A stretch of DNA of 10,797 nucleotides from Pseudomonadota bacterium (GTDB lineage: Bacteria; Pseudomonadota; Gammaproteobacteria; Burkholderiales; Burkholderiaceae_F), in assembly GCA_023443095.1 (NCBI GenBank), contig JAEZVV010000178.1, forward strand, positions 1-10,797, written 5' to 3'. The translations under genes and the position numbers were made by a program. The notes below the pieces were generated by a model that was not told the origin of the DNA, did no database searches, and saw only the letters and a program-made list of their open reading frames with translations. This document shows positions 5,715 through 10,797 of this stretch, piece by piece; the first letter of the stretch is position 1, and every line of letters starts with the position of its first letter.

Positions 5715-6662
5715 TCAGATCGGCTGGGGCGGGGCGAGACACGCGTCGGTCGGTTGCAGGCTGGCGGCAATCGTGTGCCGCAGCCAAGTGATCGCGGGAT
5801 CGTCATGCACGCGGTGATGCCATAACAGGTGAATGCAGAGCTCCTTGGCGGGCCACGGCGTTGGCAGGGCAACCCAGGCCCCGAGCTGATGCAGACGCCG
5901 GGCAATGGCATTGGGCAGGACGGCGATCAGGTCGGTCTCGAGCAGCATCAACGGGCCGATGAAGAAATACTGAGTGTTCACTGCCACCTTGTCGGGTGGC
6001 AGGGTGGCGCCCGCTTCCTCTTCGATGTTGTGCCGCCGCAGCCCCCCCTGCACGTGGATCAGCAGACGTTGGTAGGACTCGACGTCGGCAGCATTGGGTG
6101 CTTGGCCCGAGGGGGTCTTGGCTGCCAGCGGATGGCCGCTCCGCATTACGACCGAGAAACCCACTCGCGTCAGTGTCGTCATGTGGCAGTCGGGAGGGAC
6201 TGCCGAACCCGCGTACAGGGCGATGTCGAGGCGGCCGTCGCGCAAGCGATCGAACAGGTCGGTGCCGAGCGGAAAAACGTCGAAGCGCACGCTCGGGGCG
6301 GCGTCGAGCAGTCGCGGCAGCGCCGGGGCGAGGGCGGCCGCCACCGCATTGCCAGCGGCGGCAATGGCGAAAGAGCGCGCTGCCTTTTCTGGCAAAAAAA
6401 CCTTGGGAGAAACCAGGGACTCGATTTGGTCGAGGGTCTTTTTTAGGGCGGGAGCCAGGTTTTCTGCGCGCGGAGTCGGGGTCATCCCTGAACCCGACTT
6501 GATGAATAGGCGATCGTCGAAAATCAGGCGAAGCCGGTCGAGCGCCCGACTGGCGGCCGACTGGCTCAACCCGAGCCGCTCGGCAGATTTTCCGAGCGAT
6601 CCGGTCTCGAGCAAGTCGCTGAAAAACCGCAGAAGTTCATGGTTGATCATCGCGTCTTTCAT
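5715..6662 (-). CDS. LysR-type transcriptional regulator, divergent from dsbL-dsbI-assT
   Basis: This 315-residue LysR-family protein has an N-terminal winged helix-turn-helix (about residues 8-65) with the typical FSDLLETGSLGKSAERLGLSQSAASRALDRLR and DDRLFIKSGSGMTPTPRAE. A linker helix and a periplasmic-binding-protein-like effector domain follow from about residue 95. The effector domain resembles the NodD/LinR/PbpR-like subgroup rather than CysB. ATG 6662 is used; an ATG four codons inside (MINHELL) is equally plausible because neither has a strong ribosome binding site. It is transcribed away from dsbL with 181 bp between the starts, the standard layout for a LysR regulator and its target. 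I infer that it controls the sulfotransferase module, perhaps in response to a phenolic compound or sulfate ester; neither target nor ligand is shown by the sequence. Confidence 0.88.
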   Translation of the reverse strand: MKDAMINHELLRFFSDLLETGSLGKSAERLGLSQSAASRALDRLRLIFDDRLFIKSGSGMTPTPRAENLAPALKKTLDQIESLVSPKVFLPEKAARSFAIAAAGNAVAAALAPALPRLLDAAPSVRFDVFPLGTDLFDRLRDGRLDIALYAGSAVPPDCHMTTLTRVGFSVVMRSGHPLAAKTPSGQAPNAADVESYQRLLIHVQGGLRRHNIEEEAGATLPPDKVAVNTQYFFIGPLMLLETDLIAVLPNAIARRLHQLGAWVALPTPWPAKELCIHLLWHHRVHDDPAITWLRHTIAASLQPTDACLAPPQPI

Positions 6663-6676
6663 TTCGCGAATTTTCC

Positions 6677-6694
6677 ATATCCGGCTGCTGATAT
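6677..6694. promoter_or_regulatory. Candidate LysR-type operator (ATATC-N8-GATAT)
   Basis: ATATC (6677-6681) and GATAT (6690-6694) form an interrupted palindrome in the LysR/dsbL intergenic region, similar in form to the ATC-N9-GAT and T-N11-A sites of LysR proteins. It ends at the candidate -35 of the dsbL promoter. A short palindrome, TTCGCGAA (6663-6670), lies next to the LysR start. Confidence 0.35.
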
Positions 6695-6722
6695 TGAGAG
6701 CCTAACGCTTCCCCAACACAAT
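6694..6722 (+). promoter_or_regulatory. Candidate dsbL-dsbI promoter
   Basis: TTGAGA (6694-6699, 5/6 to consensus) and CACAAT (6717-6722, 4/6) are 17 bp apart. Transcription would begin near 6729, leaving a leader of about 115 nt. The weak -10 and the adjoining palindrome would suit an activator-dependent promoter. Confidence 0.4.
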
Positions 6723-6790
6723 GTCGTCACGATTCCAGGGAAATGCTGATGATGAGCAAAACCCGGGGTCGGAAGAATGGGAAGCGATAG

Positions 6791-6818
6791 TTTGGGGGAA
6801 ATCACGGTCGACCCCAAA
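6791..6818 (+). other. Inverted repeat in the dsbL 5' leader
   Basis: TTTGGGG (6791-6797) pairs perfectly with CCCCAAA (6812-6818) around a 14-nt loop, ending 12 nt before the AGGAG ribosome binding site at 6831. No T-tract follows, so it is not a terminator. It could be an mRNA-stabilising or regulatory hairpin, or a DNA operator. Confidence 0.35.
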
Positions 6819-6843
6819 ATAAACTCAAGCAGGAGAACGGAGA

Positions 6844-7449
6844 ATGAAGAAAATTCTGATGGGACTGGGCGCGTTGGCGCTGTCTTTTTCGGCGCTGGCG
6901 GCGGATTTCAAGGACGGAGTCGAATACCAGGTTCTAAAAGGTCAGCCGCGGGTGGAAAACAGTGTGGTCAAGGTTTTCTCGGTGTATTGCCCGTTCTGCT
7001 ACAAGTACGAGAAATCGGTCACGCCTATGCTGGCCAAGGCTTATGGCGAAAAGTTCGACGCCTACCACCTGACCGAAAAGGGGGATTTCGGCAAGGTCGC
7101 CACCCCGGTGCTCGCCGCGCTCAAGACGATCGGTCCCGAGCCCTACAAGGCGGCCAAGATGGCCTATTACGGAGCGATCTTCGACAAGAAGCTGAGCTTC
7201 AAGGACGAGGCTGCGTTCCGCCAGTACGGGCTGGACGCGGCCAAGGTCAGCGCGGCCGACTTCGAGGCCGCGCTTGCCCGGCCGCAGACGCAGGCCACGA
7301 TCCAGCTGTGGCAGGCCAAGGCGCTGCCGGTGGCCAAGGTACAGGGGGTGCCGGCGATCGTGGTCAACGGTCAGTACCTGGTCAACACCGGCAAGGTCAC
7401 GAGCATGGACATGCTCAAGGGCCTGATCGACCACCTGCTGAGCAAGTAG
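6844..7449 (+). CDS. dsbL: DsbL, periplasmic thiol:disulfide oxidoreductase dedicated to AssT
   Basis: DsbL is a DsbA-like thioredoxin-fold oxidase that introduces the disulfide of arylsulfate sulfotransferase in the periplasm. The 201-residue precursor has a Sec signal peptide (MKKILMGLGALALSFSALAA), probably cleaved after residue 20. The active site C49-P50-F51-C52 becomes Cys29/Cys32 after cleavage, matching the numbering I recall for E. coli DsbL and differing from the CPHC of DsbA. The cis-proline loop is V169-P170 (GVPAIVVNG). A DsbA-type helical insert lies between about residues 80 and 150. AGGAG at 6831-6835 supports the start. Neighbours dsbI (13 nt downstream) and assT make the DsbL assignment much stronger than generic DsbA. 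Numerous lysines agree with the basic surface reported for DsbL. Confidence 0.9.
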   Translation: MKKILMGLGALALSFSALAADFKDGVEYQVLKGQPRVENSVVKVFSVYCPFCYKYEKSVTPMLAKAYGEKFDAYHLTEKGDFGKVATPVLAALKTIGPEPYKAAKMAYYGAIFDKKLSFKDEAAFRQYGLDAAKVSAADFEAALARPQTQATIQLWQAKALPVAKVQGVPAIVVNGQYLVNTGKVTSMDMLKGLIDHLLSK

Positions 7450-7462
7450 GGCGGGGGCTGTC

Positions 7463-8101
7463 ATGAGCAATCAAGCGACGGTCTTCGTGGCCGAGTGCTG
7501 GGCGGCGTTGCGGCGCGACCCGCTGGGCACGCTCAACCGCTGGCAGGACCAGCGTGCGATCTGGCTGGTGGGCGGCCTGGTCGCCCTGGCGATGGAGCTG
7601 ATCGCCTATTTCTACTTCCAGACCTTCCTGGCGATGGCCCCGTGCGAGCTGTGCGTCTACATCCGCTTCTCGATGACGGTGATCTTCCTGGGCGGGATGC
7701 TGGTGGCGATCGCGCCCAAGAACGCGATCCTGCGGGCGATCGGCTACATCGTGATTGGCTACGGCGTGTTCAAGGGCTGGGAGTGGTGCATCCGGCTGGA
7801 GATGACCCACCACATGATGCAGGCGCTCGAAGCCGGGGGCGACCTGTTCGCCGCGGGCGGCGGCGCGGGGGCGTGTTCGACCGAACCGAGCTTCCCCTTC
7901 GGGCTGCCGCTGCATGTCTGGTTCCCCAGCACCTTCCTGCCGACCGGGCTGTGCGGCGAGGACAGCTGGCGCTTCCTGAGCCTGAACATGGCCGAGTGGC
8001 TGATGATCGTCTACGCGGTCTACACCGTGCTGCTGGCAGCCATGTTGCTCGCCTGGGCCCTCAAGGGCCGCAGCACCGCCAAGCCGGCCGCGCAGAACTG
8101 A
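7463..8101 (+). CDS. dsbI: DsbI, quinone-linked membrane protein that reoxidises DsbL
   Basis: DsbI is a DsbB-family inner-membrane protein that takes electrons from DsbL and passes them to quinone. The 212-residue protein has an N-terminal cytoplasmic segment, hydrophobic helices at about 33-54, 68-86, 90-108 and 178-200, and two periplasmic loops. The first loop carries C61-E-L-C64. The long second loop carries C138 and C164, the pair that exchanges with the partner oxidase. It is longer than most DsbB proteins (about 175 residues), as expected for DsbI, through an N-terminal extension and an enlarged second loop. Two extra cysteines, C12 and C109, are outside the expected redox pairs. The gene follows dsbL by 13 nt in the same operon and is closed by a strong terminator. 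Confidence 0.9.
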   Translation: MSNQATVFVAECWAALRRDPLGTLNRWQDQRAIWLVGGLVALAMELIAYFYFQTFLAMAPCELCVYIRFSMTVIFLGGMLVAIAPKNAILRAIGYIVIGYGVFKGWEWCIRLEMTHHMMQALEAGGDLFAAGGGAGACSTEPSFPFGLPLHVWFPSTFLPTGLCGEDSWRFLSLNMAEWLMIVYAVYTVLLAAMLLAWALKGRSTAKPAAQN

Positions 8102-8131
8102 GCGCCAGGTAGAAACCCATAATCAAATCAG

Positions 8132-8172
8132 AAGGCATCCGACACCCCCTCCCGTCGCGATGCCTTTTTTTT
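8132..8172 (+). terminator. Strong rho-independent terminator between dsbI and assT
   Basis: AAGGCATCCGAC (8132-8143) pairs with GTCG and GATGCCTT (8154-8166) with a single bulged C, closing a 10-nt C-rich loop. The stem runs into eight T residues (8165-8172). It starts 31 nt after the dsbI stop and ends 42 nt before assT. Confidence 0.9.
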
Positions 8173-8214
8173 AACGCGCCACGAGCGCGATAACAAGAAG
8201 TCAGGAGTCAAGCT

Positions 8215-10017
8215 ATGAGTCAGTTTTCCTTGCGTCGCCGCGCCTTGAGCGCTGCCGTCGTTACGGCCTTCGCCGCGCTTGCTGCACCGGCCATTGCTGC
8301 CGGCTTCAAGCCCGCGCCCGCTCAGGGCACGCTTGGTGGCGTGATCACCAACCCCTACGGCAATGCGCCTTTGACCGCGGTGATCGACCGTCTCGGCAAG
8401 CCGATCAGCGACGTGTTTGTGACTGTTCATGGAAAGGGAGCCAAGGGAGTCTCGATTTCCTACCCGGTGGGGCCCAAGACCCTCCTGACTAACGATGGCA
8501 TCCCGGTTTTCGGCCTCTATCAGAAACACGCCAACCAGGTGACGGTGGAATACAGCCTGAACGGCAAGAAATACAAGGACAAATACACGATCCGGACCGG
8601 TGCGATCGAAAACCGCTACATCGACAACCGCAATACCAGCGACCTGCAGGAAGTGAAGGTGCATAAGGTCGCCCAGGGTTTCGAAGACCGACTCTACCTA
8701 GTCAACAGCCACACCATCACCGGCCAGGGGTCGGAGCTGCATTGGGCGGGCCAGAAAGGCAAGGACGCGGGCATTCTCGACGCCAACCCGGCGGCCGGGG
8801 CTCTGACTTTCGACGTTGCGCCGATGACTTACGTGGTCGACACCCAGGGCGAATACCGCTGGTGGCTCAATCAGGACATGGTCTACGACGGATTCGGAAA
8901 GGACGTCGATCGGCGCGGCTACCTGATGGGTCTGCACCTCACCCAGCGCGGCACCTATACCTTCGTCCAGGGACAGAAGTGGTACGAGATGGACTTGATG
9001 GGCAAACTGCTTGCCAGCTACAAGCTGCCGCGCGGATACCAGGATCTGACCCACGCCTCGTTTGAGATGCCCAATGGCAATGTCCTGCTGCGGGCGGGCA
9101 AGACCAACTACGTCAAAGAAGACGGCTTCCAGGTCCACAGCATTCGAGACCAGATCCTCGAAGTTAATCGAGCCGGCCAGCTGGTCGATGTCTGGTCGCT
9201 GCCCGAAATCCTCGACCCACTGCGCGACAGCCTGCTCGGCTCGCTCGACATGGGAGCGGTCTGCGTCAACGTCGACATGGACAACGCCGGCAAGAAGGCC
9301 AAGCTCGAGCCCAATACCCCGTACGGTGACGCCCTGGGCGTGGGTGCCGGCCGCAACTGGGCTCACGTCAACTCGATTGCCTACGATCCGAAGGACGACT
9401 CGATCATCCTCTCGTCCCGTCACCAGGGGGTGGTCAAGATCGGCCGCGACAAGCAAGTGAAATGGATCCTCGCCCCGCGCGAAGGCTGGAACGCCAAGCT
9501 TGCACCCAAGGTCCTGAAGCCAGTCGACCGCAATGGCAAGCCGATCTCTTGCAGCGAAAAGGGGCTGTGTGAAAACAGCGACTTCGACTGGGTCTACACC
9601 CAGCACACCGCGTGGCTCTCGTCCAAGGGCACGCTGACCGTGTTCGACAACGGCGACGGCCGCCATCTTGATCAGCCGGCGATGCCGACCATGAAATACA
9701 GCCGTTTCGTCGAATACAAGATCGACGAGAAGGCCGGCACGGTGCAGCAACTGTGGGAGTACGGCAAGGAACGCGGCTACGACTGGTACAGCCCGATCAC
9801 CTCGATCACGGAATACCGGGCCGACCGCGACACGATGTTTGGCTTTGGCGGCTCGATCCACCTGTTCGAGCCCGGCAAGCCGGTGATCGGCAAGATCAAC
9901 GAGATCGACTACAAGACCAAGGAAGTGAAGGTCGAGATCGACGTCTTCTCTGACAAGGTCAACATCCCTCACTACCGCGCGCTGGTCGTGACCCCCAAGC
10001 TCAACTTCGGTCGATGA
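8215..10017 (+). CDS. assT: Arylsulfate sulfotransferase AssT, periplasmic
   Basis: AssT transfers a sulfuryl group from a phenolic sulfate ester to another phenol, without PAPS, through a sulfohistidine intermediate. The 600-residue precursor has a signal peptide (MSQFSLRRRALSAAVV...) likely cleaved after residue 28 (AIA|AGFKPAPA). Subtracting 28 puts every residue I recall for the E. coli enzyme in register: H280 (252), H384 (356), N386 (358), R402 (374) and the nucleophile H464 (436, in TQHTAW). C446 and C452 correspond to the Cys418-Cys424 disulfide made by DsbL. The N-terminal beta domain is followed by a six-bladed propeller, and length is as in E. coli. The protein is very close to the uropathogenic E. 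coli sequence as I remember it. AGGAG at 8203-8207 lies 7 nt before the ATG. The arginine triplet in the signal only weakly resembles a Tat motif; Sec export is expected. Confidence 0.96.
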   Translation: MSQFSLRRRALSAAVVTAFAALAAPAIAAGFKPAPAQGTLGGVITNPYGNAPLTAVIDRLGKPISDVFVTVHGKGAKGVSISYPVGPKTLLTNDGIPVFGLYQKHANQVTVEYSLNGKKYKDKYTIRTGAIENRYIDNRNTSDLQEVKVHKVAQGFEDRLYLVNSHTITGQGSELHWAGQKGKDAGILDANPAAGALTFDVAPMTYVVDTQGEYRWWLNQDMVYDGFGKDVDRRGYLMGLHLTQRGTYTFVQGQKWYEMDLMGKLLASYKLPRGYQDLTHASFEMPNGNVLLRAGKTNYVKEDGFQVHSIRDQILEVNRAGQLVDVWSLPEILDPLRDSLLGSLDMGAVCVNVDMDNAGKKAKLEPNTPYGDALGVGAGRNWAHVNSIAYDPKDDSIILSSRHQGVVKIGRDKQVKWILAPREGWNAKLAPKVLKPVDRNGKPISCSEKGLCENSDFDWVYTQHTAWLSSKGTLTVFDNGDGRHLDQPAMPTMKYSRFVEYKIDEKAGTVQQLWEYGKERGYDWYSPITSITEYRADRDTMFGFGGSIHLFEPGKPVIGKINEIDYKTKEVKVEIDVFSDKVNIPHYRALVVTPKLNFGR

Positions 10018-10027
10018 GGGCGAAATG

Positions 10028-10099
10028 GCGCGGGCCTCGGTCCGCGCTGTCTATTGATGACTAAGTGGGGTGGGGGAGGCCAGGGCACCGCCCCGCCCC
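10028..10099 (+). other. Two GC-rich hairpins downstream of assT
   Basis: GCGCGGGCC (10028-10036) pairs with GGTCCGCGC (10039-10047) with one G-U pair. GGGGTGGGG (10067-10075) pairs with CCCCGCCCC (10091-10099), also with one G-U pair. Neither has a T-tract, so they may be a 3' stabilising structure or help Rho-dependent termination after assT rather than act as a classic terminator. From 10100 to 10280 I see no gene, only a pyrimidine-rich then purine-rich stretch. Confidence 0.4.
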
Positions 10100-10283
10100 G
10101 ATGAGCTGGCCGCGGGTTCCGCGTCGCTTCATGTCCTTTCCTCCATCGGACGCAAGCGGGACTCGCGGCCTTCCTCCTTGTCCTTCTCCCTAATAGATAG
10201 AGAGCGGGGCGCCGGCAGAGACAGATAGAGGAGAGCGAAGCACAGACACCTCAAGGCGCAGGGATAGTCCGGGTTGGGGTGCT

Positions 10284-10312
10284 TTGCGTGGTGGGGAGGA
10301 ATCGTGCATAAT
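10284..10312 (+). promoter_or_regulatory. Candidate rrn promoter P1
   Basis: TTGCGT (10284-10289, 3/6 to consensus) and CATAAT (10307-10312, 5/6) are 17 bp apart. It lies 124 bp upstream of the second candidate promoter, a spacing like that of tandem P1/P2 promoters in enterobacterial rrn operons. Confidence 0.45.
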
Positions 10313-10408
10313 TCGCCTTCTCGCTGCACGACGGGCGTTTCACGGGAAGCCGGGGACGGGTCGGGCAGTTGAGGTTTGAAGTCAGGCAAACGCAGCAGAA
10401 GCCGTGAT

Positions 10409-10436
10409 TTGCAAGATTTTAAAAAGTGTGTAGAAT
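10409..10436 (+). promoter_or_regulatory. Candidate rrn promoter P2
   Basis: TTGCAA (10409-10414, 4/6 to consensus) and TAGAAT (10431-10436, 5/6) are 16 bp apart with an AT-rich spacer. Transcription would begin near 10443, at the start of a leader hairpin formed by AGTGCTGC (10447-10454) and GCAGCGCT (10464-10471). Confidence 0.55.
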
Positions 10437-10797
10437 TCGTTTTCTCAGTGCTGCAGACGAAACGCAGCGCTTGAAGCAGGTCCTTCGGGGTGTGTGGCAG
10501 ATGATCGCAAGATCATGAGTTTTCGCCACTGATTCCATAGTTGATCCGTTTCTCTCGGTGAGGCGATGAGCTTCGCGGGAATTTTGTTCTTTAAAAACTT
10601 ATCAACAGCCGATAAGTGTGGGCGCCTGGTGAGGTAGCGCCTGGAGTGGATCCCTTCGGGGTGAAGCGACGGGAAGCTCAAAATATATCAGGTGCTCACT
10701 TATCAGGAAGTGAAGAGGGAGATTGAAAGATCTCTGCTCGATTCCTAGCGAGTGAGCGACGGATCATGTTCACGCATGGTCTTGCAAACAGGCATTG
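10437..10797 (+). other. 5' leader of a ribosomal RNA operon (16S gene expected just past the right edge)
   Basis: This region has no credible ORF but resembles an rrn leader. TGTTCTTTAAAAA at 10585-10597 matches boxA (TGCTCTTTAACA). It is followed by a 7-bp hairpin, ACTTATC (10597-10603) with GATAAGT (10611-10617), and then GTGTGGGCGC, like boxC. Many small stems follow, for example GAGAT/ATCTC around 10720-10735. The mature 16S start motif (AGAGTTTGATC) is not present, so the rRNA gene itself lies outside the window. No tRNA-Ile or tRNA-Ala precedes it, which argues against a 16S-23S spacer. Confidence 0.7.
10585..10597 (+). promoter_or_regulatory. boxA-like antitermination site of the rrn leader
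   Basis: TGTTCTTTAAAAA matches the boxA consensus bound by NusB-NusE, with differences at the third position and near the 3' end that are usual in betaproteobacteria as I recall. The adjacent 7-bp hairpin could be the boxB-like element, although here it lies after boxA rather than before it. Confidence 0.7.

Noticed and set aside
8698..9972. 424-residue open frame antisense to assT
   Set aside because: No recognisable domain; assT on the other strand is unmistakable, so this is a codon-bias shadow.
10129..10681. Minus-strand open frames of 86 and 78 residues in the rrn upstream region
   Set aside because: No ribosome binding site or domain, and they overlap the promoters and leader of the rRNA operon.
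10700..10797. Start of the 16S rRNA gene inside the window
   Set aside because: The conserved 5' motif AGAGTTTGATC is not present before the right edge.

Overview
This window looks like chromosomal DNA from a GC-rich betaproteobacterium. Pointers are the protein flavours (PyrD class 2, Bpt, Aat, PstS, PhoB), the NUDIX-aat-bpt-pyrD gene order, and a ribosomal-operon leader whose boxA-like element matches the betaproteobacterial type. Rhodocyclales (Azoarcus/Thauera/Dechloromonas relatives) is my best guess, but it comes from recall, not from a database search.

Positions 1-2868 (minus strand) hold a compact operon: NUDIX hydrolase, aat, bpt and pyrD, the last cut by the window edge. Its genes overlap by 4 nt or lie 1 and 34 nt apart. 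Aat and Bpt both attach amino acids to protein N-termini for the bacterial N-degron pathway. A divergent intergenic region (2869-3022) carries candidate promoters for this operon and for an initiator tRNA-fMet (3023-3099), which ends at a terminator. A small zinc-finger protein of unknown function follows (3334-3567), with its own terminator.

Positions 3695-5598 form a phosphate-starvation block. A phased array of five PhoB half-site-like heptamers precedes pstS, then comes a terminator-like hairpin and then phoB. No pstCAB, phoU or phoR is present here.

Positions 5715-10017 form the most interesting block: a LysR-type regulator divergent from dsbL-dsbI, then a strong terminator, then assT. 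This is the periplasmic arylsulfate sulfotransferase with its dedicated disulfide-forming pair, the system known from uropathogenic E. coli. There the recalled order is assT-dsbL-dsbI; here assT is last and separated by a terminator. All the AssT catalytic residues and the disulfide cysteines I know of are present, at a constant offset of 28 from the mature E. coli numbering. DsbI would reoxidise DsbL using quinone, DsbL would form the AssT disulfide, and AssT would move sulfuryl groups between phenolic compounds in the periplasm. The LysR protein is a natural candidate regulator, though this is inferred only from position.

Positions 10018-10797 are non-coding: GC-rich hairpins, a pyrimidine/purine-skewed stretch, then two candidate tandem promoters and the leader of a ribosomal RNA operon (boxA-like motif at 10585). 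The 16S gene itself is expected just beyond the right edge.
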